64,000 nucleotides of DNA from Porphyra umbilicalis (taxonomy: Eukaryota > Rhodophyta > Bangiophyceae > Bangiales > Bangiaceae), in assembly GCA_002049455.2 (NCBI GenBank), contig KV919078.1, positions 23,534-87,533 on the forward strand, given 5' to 3'. Under the pieces are notes generated by a model, which saw only the letters and a list, made by a program, of their open reading frames with translations, had not been told where the DNA came from and ran no database searches. How positions within the stretch are numbered: position 1 is the first letter of the stretch; each line of letters starts with the position of its first letter. Made by a program: the position numbers and the translations under genes. Of the stretch, positions 46,388 through 56,090 are shown piece after piece.

Positions 46388-47156
46388 TCAATGCCCCACG
46401 TCTTTGCCATTGATGCCCATGCCCGCGGCGCGCCCCCCCCCCTGCCCCCCCACGGGCACCAAAAACTGCGTGACGCGCACGAGCGCAACCTTCTTGCGCC
46501 CCCCCCCCCCTCCCCCGCGGGCTCCCCCCACACCCCCACCGCCCACACCTGCGTGCTCCGGCCGGCGTGCACCAACTCTGCGACGGCGGTGAGCGCGCCC
46601 GCCCCCTCCCCCCCCCCCCCCCGCGCCACCGTCGCCGAGGCGGAGGGTGCCCACAAACGACGCGTCGAGGCTAATGGTGGAGAAGGAGGCCACCCCCGGC
46701 GGCGCCGCCGCCGCCGTGGCCGCCCCCGCCGCCGTGTCGGCGAGCGCCACCACCGCCCCGCCGTGCACGTGGCCATTGGCGGCCATGTGGTCGGCCGTCA
46801 GCGGCATGCGCAGCGTGACGGAAGGGGGGGGGGGGTGCCCCCGCCGTCCGCGTCGGTGGCGCCAGGGATGGGTAGGTGGGAGCCGCTCGCGCCCGCGGCC
46901 TCGACGGTCATGCCGAGGGTGGTCGGCAGCCCCGCGAGGACGGGGGAGAGGGCGGTGGCGAGGGGGATGCCCGCGACGGTGGCGGCGGCGAGGCGGCCGT
47001 GGAGAGTGGGGGGGGGGGGGGTTGTCGCAGCGACCGCTGCTGCTGGTGGGTCACGCAGGCGCCACGGGTGGCGGGGTAGGGGGGGACGGGCCGCCTCGTC
47101 AACGTCGCCCACAGGGGAGAAGGGAGCGTCCGTCCTAGCCGTTGCAGCAGCGCCAT
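46388..47156 (-). CDS. Organelle-targeted hotdog-fold thioesterase, PaaI family
   Basis: Predicted acyl-CoA thioesterase. The ATG at 47156 opens a basic, Ser/Thr/Pro-rich presequence (MALLQRLGRTLPSPLWATLT) fitting mitochondrion or plastid import. A break in the C run near 47011-47022 leads to LHGRLAAATVAGIPLATALS and LGMTVEAAGASGSHLP. Another near 46828-46838 leads to VTLRMPLTADHMAANGHVHG then GAVVALADTAAGAATAA, whose HVHGGAVVALAD is the PaaI-type active-site loop and helix. ISLDASFVGTLRLGDG follows. After the C run near 46609-46622 comes LTAVAELVHAGRSTQVWAVG, and after another run VALVRVTQFLVPVG. These strands are in correct hotdog order, so the gene is probably intact apart from run-length errors. 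About 255 residues. Confidence 0.75.
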
Positions 47157-49752
47157 GATGAGCGGGCGCGACGGAGAGGGGAAAGGAGCAGGTGGGTCTG
47201 CCCTCCCCCGTGCTCCCGCAGCACTGCCGCCGAGCGGCGGGGACCCTTTGAGCGCCGGCCTGTACCGCCGCAGTGCGTCGAGTGGCGGATTGCGGCCAAG
47301 TCGGTCAGCTTCACGGTGGCAGTCGGGAACAAGCGGCAGGTGACATGCGCAGGAAGACCACACAGCCAGGGAGCCGACGGGGGCAGGATGCCGAGCGAGG
47401 CGGTCGGGGCGGGACGAGGCATCCCAGACAGCTGCACCGTAGCCGCAATCCTGTACCCGCCTTCAACGAGCCGCTCTGTGGGTGGAAGCACCGCCCGATC
47501 CGAAGCGAAAAGTGCTGGTGCATGAGCCAACCAACAAAACCCCTCTAAAAACATACACCTCTAAAAACATTTCTGTGTTCCATGGGCTTGTTCAAAGCTC
47601 GTGCATTGATACAGTAGTCGCGCGCGCGCGAGCCGCCGCCCCAGGATCACCTCGTCAAGTCCTTTCCCGGCGATGCCAGACAGCCACCCGTTCCTCCGAT
47701 CCGCCACCCCCGCCTGCGCTCCGAGCACGGACCGCGCGAGCTCCGAATGCTTGCCGCGGCCATCCACAGCACGTTGTCAAATTGGGTCACGGAGAACTTA
47801 AAATATATGCGAACCGTGAGAGGTCGTGAGAGAAATGTTTTTCCATGCAGCAAACCTCGTGACACCATCCTCGCAAATGTCGCTGTGTCGATCTCTAAAA
47901 GGCTCTGTCTGAGAAGGCTTTCTGACACCCCCAGAGACCTTCTTACCCCACCCACCTGGTCACCCCTACCCATGTGCGTACTCGTCTACTCCCAATAGCT
48001 GCGGGCACCGCCCAACCACGGACACTTGTGCTTGCCTCCTTTCCTGTCCTCTCCCACTCCTTTCTCCTGCTGGCAGGGGGGGGGGGGCGAGGGGGGCTGC
48101 ACATACATGCCGAGGGGGTCGGGGAGGATGGGGGCGCAAACGGTGTCGCTAGAGTGGGACGGCTGCTGGCATTGCCGTGCAGAGCTCTGGCAGGGTCATG
48201 GGGCAGGTCCTCCTTGCGCGATCAAACGGCACCCTTCACACCCAGTTCAAGGCAGACTTGGCGTACACAGTATGCATTCTTGCGGGCACATGGAGACCTC
48301 TGCTCGGACGCCTCACCGTCGTAGCTTGTGTCAGCCAGACTTTGTTCAGTACCTGTTGGCATGATAGTCTGCTACCAATGGGGACCCAGGATGCGCCCCC
48401 GGTCAACCGGGCAGCCAACCAGCGGGCTGGAAAACGTCAAGCCTTGTGCTTGGGGATAGCGGGGCGATTAATAATAATTCGAAGTGCTGGGCGGCGCCAA
48501 TGCGCGCCCTCGGCATGTGTGCAGGTGACTGCCATGCTGCCCCCAGCCCCGCTCCTGGCTGCCGCCCAAGTGCACAAGTGCTGCCAACATCCCCGCTCGC
48601 TCTCCTGGCCGACCGCTCGGCCCACCCTCCTGGCGGACCGCCCCGCCCACCCTCTGGTCGACCGCCCCACCCACCCTCCTGGCCGGAAGCCCCGGCCACC
48701 CTCTGTTCGATCGCCCCGCCCACCCTCCTGCCGACCGCCCTCGTTCCTGTCGTATTCTTATCTGCATCCCCTCCATCCCACGCATTCTCTCCAGCTCGCA
48801 CGGGGGCGGGGGGGAGTCACTCTACGACGGGCCGGACGACGTTTGCAGTCGCTGGACTAGTGGTGGTGGCGATTGGGTGGGGATCCACACTGGCGCAGTG
48901 TGGATAGTGTGACGCGCGCGGTGGGTGGGTGGTGGATGGGTTGGATGAACTGACCACGTACTTCTTTTTCGTGTTCGCTCGCCCGTCCCCCATGTATCCT
49001 TACCATGCATATGTGCGATGGCTTCCTCTTTCTTGGCTTCTGTTTCTTTGCAAACCAATGGGTGTTGCTGACATCGAAGTCGAGTAACTTGTGTCATACG
49101 CACATGCATGCGTGGTGTCCGCGAGTCGCTGACATGGTGAGCTTGCTGTTGTCCGGTGGCCTGTAGCTCTGTCAGAGTTTGCGGCTGTGTGCAGTTAGCT
49201 ACATGTCTGCGTGACTCTGTAGCACACCGTGGCTTTCTTATCGATTTCGTGTCTGCTCTGCCACCCGTGCCCGCGCCGAGCAACAATAAAGCGACCGTGT
49301 CTTTCAATGCATCTTTGGCATGTATCCTCAATGCTGGCCGGTGTCACATCCTTTCCTCCGTCAGGGTCTTGCTCCACTTCTTCCCCGAGACCTCCGAGGG
49401 ATCATTGCGGCGAGTCTCGCAACATATGTCTCGAAGGATGTGAACTTCTCCTTAAAGATTGGGCAAAGAGGAGTTATGTACTCATTTTCGATCTCTCTCT
49501 GAACGCAAAGGGGTCGAGCAGCAATACGGTTCGGCCTTGTTGCAGATACCTTGGAACCTGACACGAGATTTCATCAACGCGCTGTGTCGCCGTCGTGCCG
49601 TGCGCCGCGGCGCGTCGCCACACCTGCCGTCCGAGCTGCCGACCCCCCACCCCGCACCGCTGCGGCCTGCCACTGGCATCGCCGCCGTCGGGGCCACCCC
49701 CCCCTGCCGCTCTGTTTATCCTCCTCTGACGGGCACCCCGATGCCGGCCACC
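47157..49752. other. 2.6 kb divergent intergenic region
   Basis: The thioesterase (-) and FBPase-like (+) genes point away from each other here. Base composition is more balanced (many T and A). Only short frames with no domain are seen. It holds a 24-bp minisatellite at 48601-48740. The frame of the FBPase-like gene is open upstream to 49459, but that part lacks coding character. Confidence 0.45.
48601..48740. repeat. 24-bp minisatellite, about 5.5 degenerate copies
   Basis: The unit is close to CCTCCTGGCCGACCGCCCCG followed by CCCA. Copies differ by substitutions such as CGGACC, CGATCG and CCGGAAG, so this is an older array. Because the period is a multiple of three, open frames across it repeat an eight-residue motif and should not be taken as a gene. 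Confidence 0.85.
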
Positions 49753-51597
49753 ATGAACGTGTCGGGCGCGCTGGCGGGCCTCACCCTCGCGGACGCGCAG
49801 CCGGCGCGCGGGCACATTGCGTCGGTGCCGAGCAGCCCCGCCGCCCCCCCCGCGTCTGACGCGCCCGGCATGCACACGCCTCGGGAGACGTTTGCGTCGC
49901 TGGCGCCGCCGCCCCTCGGCTCCCCCGCCGGCAGCATCGTCTACAGCGCGGACGTGGGGGGGGGCGGCGGCAGCCAGGCGGCGACCGTCTTCCCCTCCCA
50001 CGTCCGCCGCGCGCTGCGGCGGCGCCCGAGCGACGTGACGGGGGAGCTGGTGCGGCTGCTCGACGACCTGTCGACGTGCACGCACACGCTCTCCAAGTAC
50101 GTGTCGGAGGTGACCAACGCCAAGGTGCGCATCCACAAGCCGGGCCCGTCGCAGGCGGGTGCCGGCGGCGGCGGTGGCGGCGGGGGGGGGGGGACGTTGC
50201 ACCGCAGCGGTGCAGCAGCGACCAATGGAGGTGGCGCGGGGCGGACGGCGTCTGTGGCAGAGGAGGAGGAGGAGGAGGAGCAGACGGGGGAGGCGTCGGG
50301 GACGGGCGTGGACAGCACCGACGGGGGTGGCAGCCAGGGCGACGGGCCCGGCTGTTCGACCATGTCCATGGCCGTCAACGTTGGGCAGGACGAGGCGCAC
50401 CCGTCGGCCGACGCCATGGGCAGCCTGGGCGACCTCGGCGACGCGCCAGAGGGCGAGTTTGGCGGCCGCATGGTCGTCCCCGAAGGCACCGACCCCGACG
50501 ATGAGGAGGAGGAGGAGTATGGCGGCGCGACCGCGCCGACCGCGGCGGCGTCGCGGGGCTTGCGGGGCCTCGCCGCCGCGGCGGGCGGCCACAAGCCCCG
50601 CGGCACGCGCGGTGGCCCCCCCCCCCCCCCCCCCCCCCACGCCGGCGGGTCCCCCCCCGTGCTCAGCTCTGAGTTTGCGACGCAGCTGCTCTGGCGCTCC
50701 CTCTCCCACGACGGCTACGCGTGCATTGTGCTTGAGGCGGGCCACGAGACGCCCCTCGTCTTCCCGTCAGACGTGCCCATGGGCGCCTACTGCGTGTGCC
50801 TCTCCGCCCTCGACTTTGACGACGCGGCGGGGCAGCGGGAGCTCGGCGTCGTCGGCACCATCTGGTCCGTGTACAAGCGGCACTCGCCGACGGGCACGCC
50901 CGGGCGGTACGTCGACTTGCAGCAGCGGGCGGCGGAGCAGGTCGCCGCCGGCTACTGCGCCTACTCGTCGGCCACGACGCTCATGTACACGCTTGGGGAG
51001 GACGGCACGGGCCTCGGGCCGCCCGGCGTCTACGCGTTTGTGTTGCACCCGGTGGCCACCCAGTACTTTCTCCAATCGTCCCGGCGGTTCCACCTCGACG
51101 ACCCGTCGGGGGCGGTGCTGCCCGCCCGCCCCGGCGGCGGCGGCAGCGACAGCGACTCGGACGGTGGCGGCGGCGGCGGCGACTGCGGCGGCGGCGGCCG
51201 CCCGCGCCGCTGCGGCGGCGTCTTTGGCAGCCGCCGCCTCATTGCGCGGTCGCGCACGCCCCTCGCGCGCGCGCTCGGGCGCTACGTGGCCGCCAGCGGC
51301 AGCAGCTGCTACTCCAACGGCGCGCTCCTCGCCGACGCGCACGCGGCGTTGATGACGCGGGGCGTCGTCGTCGCCCCGTCGGTGCAGCTGCTGTGCGAGG
51401 CGGCGCCGCTGGCGTTGCTCGTCGAGCACGCGGGCGGCCGCGCGACGGACGGGTATGGGCGGCGGGTGTTGGAGATGGGCGTGACGGACGATGCGCACCT
51501 GACGACGGGGCTGCTCGCGGGGCCCGCCGATGTGGTGGCGGCGATCGAGGCGCTCGTCGCCGAGGAGATGCGGAGAGACGAGGCGGACGGTCAGTAG
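49753..51597 (+). CDS. Fructose-1,6-bisphosphatase-like protein, probably catalytically impaired
   Basis: 614 residues from the ATG in GCCACCATGAAC (an in-frame ATG four codons earlier is possible). Class I FBPase order is visible: SDVTGELVRLLDDLSTCTHT then LSKYV (allosteric helix region), FATQLLWRSLSHDGYACIVL, GAYCVCLSALDFDDAAGQ, LGVVGTIWSVYKR, QVAAGYCAYSSATTLMYTL, VYAFVLHP, NGALLADAHAALMTRG and LLCEAAPLALLVEHAGGRAT. The metal signature DPLDGSSN is replaced by SALDFDDA (residues 351-358): the first Asp is Ser, the second Asp is kept. The SEE metal site reads LEA. The Glu of LLCEA (residue 549) remains. A Gly/Glu/Asp-rich insertion of ~140 residues (about 50150-50640) replaces the N-terminal GST...LD loop, and a second Gly/Asp insertion lies near 51135-51215. 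No organelle signal is clear. Likely a regulatory or substrate-binding relative; activity is not excluded. Confidence 0.8.
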   Translation: MNVSGALAGLTLADAQPARGHIASVPSSPAAPPASDAPGMHTPRETFASLAPPPLGSPAGSIVYSADVGGGGGSQAATVFPSHVRRALRRRPSDVTGELVRLLDDLSTCTHTLSKYVSEVTNAKVRIHKPGPSQAGAGGGGGGGGGGTLHRSGAAATNGGGAGRTASVAEEEEEEEQTGEASGTGVDSTDGGGSQGDGPGCSTMSMAVNVGQDEAHPSADAMGSLGDLGDAPEGEFGGRMVVPEGTDPDDEEEEEYGGATAPTAAASRGLRGLAAAAGGHKPRGTRGGPPPPPPPHAGGSPPVLSSEFATQLLWRSLSHDGYACIVLEAGHETPLVFPSDVPMGAYCVCLSALDFDDAAGQRELGVVGTIWSVYKRHSPTGTPGRYVDLQQRAAEQVAAGYCAYSSATTLMYTLGEDGTGLGPPGVYAFVLHPVATQYFLQSSRRFHLDDPSGAVLPARPGGGGSDSDSDGGGGGGDCGGGGRPRRCGGVFGSRRLIARSRTPLARALGRYVAASGSSCYSNGALLADAHAALMTRGVVVAPSVQLLCEAAPLALLVEHAGGRATDGYGRRVLEMGVTDDAHLTTGLLAGPADVVAAIEALVAEEMRRDEADGQ

Positions 51598-52198
51598 GGG
51601 GGGGGGGGTGGGGAGGGGGGGAGGCGGGGAGGGGGGGGGGGGGCAGGCGGCGGGGTCGGTCCCCGCCGGGAGGAAGCCCCAGCGCGTAGGCGTGCGTCGT
51701 TGACGCCCCGCGACCGGTCGTGGCTTTTCGGGGAATTGCATTGTTTAATACGGCTCTCGCTGGGGGGGCTGGCGCGCGCGCACGCGCGTCGGCAGTGGCG
51801 GCCGTGCGCACGGGGCAACCCCCCGTGGGAGGCGGCGGCGCGCTCGTGGGACGGCGTCCGCGTCCACGCGCCCGCCGCTCGTTCCCATCAGTCCCTTGGT
51901 GCGCCGCTGCGCGCGTCTCCCCCCGGTCGTCTCTGTCCCCGGCGACCCGAGCGCGTGGCGCCCGCACCCCACCCGTCGTCTGGTCGCCCACCACGGGCGG
52001 CGCCCGCCCCCCCCCCCCCACGCCCTGGTGCGGAGGCGCGACCGGCGCGTGCGTGCGGCGGCCGTGGCCGCAGATGCGCCGCGCCGCCCGCCCCCCACCG
52101 CGCCCCGCCGCGATCAATCCCGACGGGCACCCCCCCGGGGCGGTCCCCCCCCCCGTCAGCGTCCACACCTCCTGAGGTCAATCACCCCCCCCCCCCCC
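51598..52198. other. Convergent intergenic region
   Basis: 3' regions of the FBPase-like (+) and sulfotransferase (-) genes. Starts with G-run sequence. A 151-codon frame (51720-52175) is Arg/Pro/Ala-rich without any domain and is most likely spurious. Confidence 0.45.
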
Positions 52199-53692
52199 TC
52201 AAAGCCGCCGCTCCGCCGTCGCCCCATCCACGGCCCCCCACGACACCATGTCCTCAAACGTCGACCCAAACGCCGCCACATCGTCCGCGTAGTACCGGCC
52301 GATGCGCTCCCGGCACGCCGGCTCGGATTGCACGCCGTTGGCCGACGCGGCCGCCGCCGCCGCCCCCGTCAGCGACGCCCGCGGCGCGTACCACGCCGAC
52401 GGCGGCGACGCGCCCGGCCGCGCGTTGAGCACCCGGTTCACAAACGGGGGCAGGGGGCGCAGCCCCGCCCGCCGCCGCCCATTGATATCGTCAATGACGG
52501 CGTTGAGGTGGGGCCCAATCTCCTCGGAGCGGCCGACATAGTCGACCCAACACTCCCCCGTCGGCGTGCACATGCGCGGCAGCTGGGGCCCCCAGTGCTC
52601 GTTGGTCCCCCGCACAATCGGTGGCGGGCCGCCGCGCGCGGCGACGCGCGCGGCGTCCCCCCCCCCGCCCGAAAGCAGTCGCGGTGCGCATCCGGGTCCG
52701 CACACCAGTCCCCCACCGCAGGCCGAGCGCCCAGCGCATGCGGCAAAAGGAGTAGGTCGACACGGCGCGCGCCCACACGTTGCGCGAGTGGGAAAAGACG
52801 TAGTAGTCGCGGAATTTGGTCCGCGGCACCCCCCGACACGGCGTGTAGCGGGTGCCCGTGTCCCGAAAGTTGAGCAACGGCGCCGTGCAGTTGGAGGCGG
52901 CCGCGTCCGCGGCCCCGCGGGAGCCGCAGAGGGCGTCGACAAAGTAGGCGCGCGTCGTCTGCGAGCCGGCCTTGTGCACAATGATGTAGATGAAGCGGTA
53001 CGTGTCCGACACGATGCACGAGACGCCGGGCTGCGTCCGCGTCGCCCCGTGGCCGTCAAAGGCGGGGGGGGGGCCCCCCGCCGAGACGGATTTGGCCACG
53101 CGCCCGAGGAGGGGGTAGGGGGGCGCCCCGCGGCGGCAGGGGGGCGCTCGTCCGCCGCGTCGGGGGGGGGGGCGGCGACGGTGGCGGCGGCGGAGGGGGG
53201 GGCGGCAACGGTGGCGGCGGCGGAGGAGGGGGCGGCGACGGCGGGGGGGGCGCCCGGCGGCGCCGGAGTGGGGGTGCCCCGCGTCACCGCCGGCGCGGCC
53301 GTGTCGGCGGCGGCGGCGGCGGGTACGGCGGCGGCGGCGGCGGCGGCGGCGGGCCGCCGCGGCACTGCGGCCGAGCCGCCGGCGGCCACCGCCGACGGCG
53401 CGCCCGCCGGCCGCGCCGCCGCGAGCGCCGCGGCGGTGGCGTCGTCAAAGACGGGGCGGGCGCCCCCCCCCCCCCCCCCCCCCCCCGCGCCGCGCGCGGT
53501 CGGCGCCGCCGGCGGGCGCGCCGCAAAGGTGTGGTAGAGCCCCGCGGCGGCGACCGCCGCCGCCGTCGCGACGCAGAGGGCGCGCCCGAGGCGCCGCGGG
53601 CGGCGCCCCGCCGCGCCGCCGCGCGGGGAGGCGGCGGGTGCCCAGGCGGGCACGCCGCCGCCCCGCAGCGCCTTGGCCACCATGGCCGACAT
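52199..53692 (-). CDS. Golgi-type carbohydrate sulfotransferase (type II membrane protein)
   Basis: Predicted PAPS-dependent sulfotransferase of the Golgi lumen. The start is MSAMVAKALRGGG at 53692 (second ATG at 53683). A basic stretch then the signal anchor ALCVATAAAVAAAGLYHTFA gives type II topology. A ~170-residue Ala/Pro stem with SAAATVAAPP repeats follows. A frame change at C runs near 53100-53175 leads to the catalytic domain: YRFIYIIVHKAGSQTTRAYF is the 5'-phosphosulfate loop, DYYVFSHSRNVWARAVSTYS is the 3'-phosphate site (SRN---R--S). After breaks near 52655-52730 the C-terminal part continues (WGPQLPRMCTPTGECWVDYV, IGRYYADDVAAFGSTFEDMV), as in the Sulfotransfer_2 family. Sulfated wall galactans are abundant in red algae, so a wall polysaccharide acceptor is a reasonable inference. 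An 8+22 C run precedes the ATG. Confidence 0.8.
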   Translation of the reverse strand: MSAMVAKALRGGGVPAWAPAASPRGGAAGRRPRRLGRALCVATAAAVAAAGLYHTFAARPPAAPTARGAGGGGGGGGARPVFDDATAAALAAARPAGAPSAVAAGGSAAVPRRPAAAAAAAAVPAAAAADTAAPAVTRGTPTPAPPGAPPAVAAPSSAAATVAAPPSAAATVAAPPPDAADERPPAAAGRPPTPSSGAWPNPSRRGAPPPPLTATGRRGRSPASRASCRTRTASSTSLCTRPARRRRAPTLSTPSAAPAGPRTRPPPTARRRCSTFGTRAPATRRVGGCRGPNSATTTSFPTRATCGRAPCRPTPFAACAGRSACGGGLVCGPGCAPRLLSGGGGDAARVAARGGPPPIVRGTNEHWGPQLPRMCTPTGECWVDYVGRSEEIGPHLNAVIDDINGRRRAGLRPLPPFVNRVLNARPGASPPSAWYAPRASLTGAAAAAASANGVQSEPACRERIGRYYADDVAAFGSTFEDMVSWGAVDGATAERRL

Positions 53693-54284
53693 GGGGGGGG
53701 CGGGGGGGGGGGGGGGGGGGGGTCGGCGCCGGTGGAGGTCGGCAGAGGGCAAACGCAAAAAAAAAAAAAAAGAAAGGTGCCGTGGGTAGGGAAACGGGGA
53801 CGGGATGCGCGGGGGCGGGGTGCGCGCGGGGCGGGTGGGGCGGGGCACGGTCGGGGCGCGGGGGAGGGCGCGCATCGGGGAGGCGGCCGGCACGCCGTCG
53901 GGGGTGGCAGCCAAGAACGGCCAACGGCACAAAAAAAAAAAAGGGGGGGAGGCCAAGCAGAGCGCCACGCGGGGGGCGACGGACCGTCGTGCTCCCGCGC
54001 CCCGACCGCCCCGCACCCGGCCCGACGCGCGCCGACGCGGGCCGTGTCACGCGGCGTCTCGGGCGGCCGCGTGGTCCCGGCAGCCGCCCGGGGACGGCAG
54101 CGTGCGGTGGCGCCGCGCGGCTGTCAGGCCACGCCCGCGAAACGGTGCGCTGACAGCTGCGAGGTCATCGCCGCCTTTGGAACGCCCGGGGGGGCGGCAC
54201 CCGGGACGGCTGCCGCGCGTGCCGCGGCTGCCAGGTAGCACCGCACCGCCACTCGAGGGGGGCTGTGACGCGCCTGCTGCCGAC
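53693..54284 (-). other. Upstream region of the sulfotransferase with C and T runs
   Basis: On the minus strand: a C run directly before the ATG, and two T runs (about 14 T at 53757-53771 and about 12 T at 53931-53942). The open frame continues upstream through these runs, but the peptide is low-complexity. No separate gene is supported. Confidence 0.4.
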
Positions 54285-55818
54285 CGTCAGCTTTCGCTGG
54301 AACCCCCACCGGCGGGGGTTTCCGGGCCCGCCGGCTCCCACCGAATTGGCCGTCCGGTTGGAACAGATGGGGCGCTCGATGGGGGATTTGCCCGGTCGAG
54401 TCGGGTCGCATCGGGCGTGATCGGTGCCAGTCACGAGAGGGACGTTGCTGACAGCCTCTTGAGGGCCAATCAGATGTTGAAGATATCGGATGGGCTGCAG
54501 GGGCCATGTGACAAGGGAATGGGGCACACAGGCTGCAACTTCGATGTCCTGGGGACTTGCCGGGAGGCGCGGATACCAGTACAAGCAAGCATGAGTACAA
54601 GAAACACGAACGAGGCGGCTGGTTGTCGTCTTCTCTGATTCTCTTTGCTCGAGTTTCCTCTCCGCATAGGGCACCTATGTTGCCGAGCATGCGCGAGTCG
54701 GGACAATGCGTGAGCTGTGGCTAGCACGGGTGGCGCCTCCCACGGCCACCCTTGTCACCGGCAATCACGTGTGTACGGCGATAGATGCACAAAAGGAGCA
54801 CAAAAACAGCAAAACTAAGGGCACAAAACTACCAGGGACAGCCTCTATCACTGCACTCAGCAGTGCGCGCGGTGCACAGCCTCTCGAGCGTATAGCCGGT
54901 AACCCAGCGACCTCCCACACCCACTGAGGCAAAAGGCATCTAAGGCGCCCTATTCTTCCTCCTCGTCCTCCTCATCGCCATCGTCACCTCCATCCTCATC
55001 TTCGCCCTTGCCGTCGTCGTCGTCGTCGGCGTCGTCGTCGACATCGTCGTCGTCGTCATGATCGTCGCCTGACACCGCAGACCACCAAGAGCACCCTCCT
55101 GCGGGAACCGGAACAACAGAAAAATCAGAAGTACCTAGACGACGGGGGGCAATACGAATGCCCGCAAGAAAGCAACGAGAGAGGCAAGGGAGTATGGGGG
55201 AGGGGGTAGGGGGAGGATCGGTGAAGATCGGAGGTGGATCGGAAGGGGGGGGCCAGGGGTGGTGGGGTGGGGGTGGGGGGGGATCAGCGGGGGATAGGAG
55301 GCGAATCAGCGGGTGGGGCGAGGGAACATGGTGGTGGGGGGGGAGGAGAGATCGGCGGAGGACCGGGGTGGATAGCAGGGGGGGGGGATGGGACGTGGAC
55401 GACGGGTGCGACGACGATGGTGGATGGGCGACGGCGGCGGCTGCGGCGAGGGCAGGTGCGTTGTTTGTAAACGCGTCCGCACGACTTGTCGCGGTACAGG
55501 CCACAGTCGCATCGCCGAATGGCATTTAGCCGGCAACTCCAACAAGTTTCGTCCCAACGCTCAGGCCATGTGGTCTTTACCTTCACACGTGGTGAGCTTT
55601 ACAGCAAGTGCCTTGCATGATGAGTCTCGACGGAGGCTCTCAGCGCGGTGGGGTCTCGTGAGCAGCCCCATCGGATCGGCTGTTTGATGGGCTTTCGGTG
55701 GGCTTCCGATGCGCCCCATCTGGATCCATCGGGGCCCACCGAATCGCACATTCGATGGACTTGGGTGCCTGGTGGGCTCCGATGGTGCCAGTTGGGCGAT
55801 TCCAGCGAAAGCTGACGA
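54285..55818. repeat. Inverted-repeat-bounded segment (~1.5 kb)
   Basis: CGTCAGCTTTCGCTGGAA (54285-54302) occurs as its exact reverse complement at 55801-55818. The flanks just inside the right arm are rich in TCGATGG/CCATCGGA words similar to those of the segment at 34184-35780. An 18-bp exact inverted pair 1.5 kb apart suggests the ends of a decayed element. The only open frame of note inside is the acidic one at 54950-55525. Confidence 0.4.
54950..55525 (-). CDS. Hypothetical protein with Asp/Glu-rich C terminus
   Basis: 191 codons starting MPFGDATVACTATSRADAFT, a Ser/Pro/His-rich middle and an end that is almost purely acidic (DDDDDVDDDADDDDDGKGED, then repeated E). The acidic end comes from a GAC/GAT/GAG trinucleotide tract at about 54953-55070. 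A different frame over 55440-55586 codes for a cysteine-rich peptide (ETCWSCRLNAIRRCDCGLYR, then SCGRVYKQRTCP) that looks at least as protein-like. No family is recognised. It may be a chance frame over a triplet repeat. Confidence 0.2.
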   Translation of the reverse strand: MPFGDATVACTATSRADAFTNNAPALAAAAAVAHPPSSSHPSSTSHPPPLLSTPVLRRSLLPPHHHVPSPHPLIRLLSPADPPPPPPHHPWPPPSDPPPIFTDPPPTPSPILPCLSRCFLAGIRIAPRRLGTSDFSVVPVPAGGCSWWSAVSGDDHDDDDDVDDDADDDDDGKGEDEDGGDDGDEEDEEEE

Positions 55819-56090
55819 CAGCGCTGTCGGCCGCGCGCCGCTCTGGGGGCTTGGCGCGACAGCTCATGACCCGACCGGCCAGGTCATCCGTCCGCAGTCG
55901 CCCACGGCGGCCCGCTTGTTGGGTGGGACCGGACAAGAAGAGGAAAATCCAGCCGAGTCGGTTCCTTGAGGTCAAACTCAGCGCACAATAGTTCTTGCGC
56001 ACTTACACACACACCGTGGACTCAGGGTCGTAACGGTTCATTGAAAAATCAAAAGGTTCATTGAATCAGGAACAATGTGACCACTGAACC
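55819..56090. other. Spacer before the 715-bp element
   Basis: No gene seen. Near the end a short direct repeat, TTCATTGAA(A/T), occurs at 56037 and 56058. Confidence 0.4.

Noticed and set aside
44469-46592. 707-codon plus-strand frame
   Set aside because: Antisense to the intact HSDL2-like dehydrogenase and overlapping the end of ispG; His/Arg-rich composition typical of a shadow.
48177-48907. Open frames of 150-227 codons across the 24-bp minisatellite
   Set aside because: Openness is caused by a repeat period divisible by three; no domain and no start context.
49459-49752. N-terminal extension of the FBPase-like protein as a transit peptide
   Set aside because: Composition before 49740 is non-coding, and GCCACCATGAAC at 49753 is a much better start.
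49753-51597. Inositol monophosphatase or active SBPase/FBPase assignment
   Set aside because: The order of motifs is class I FBPase, not IMPase, but the DPLDGSSN and SEE metal sites are altered, so an active-enzyme label is not justified.
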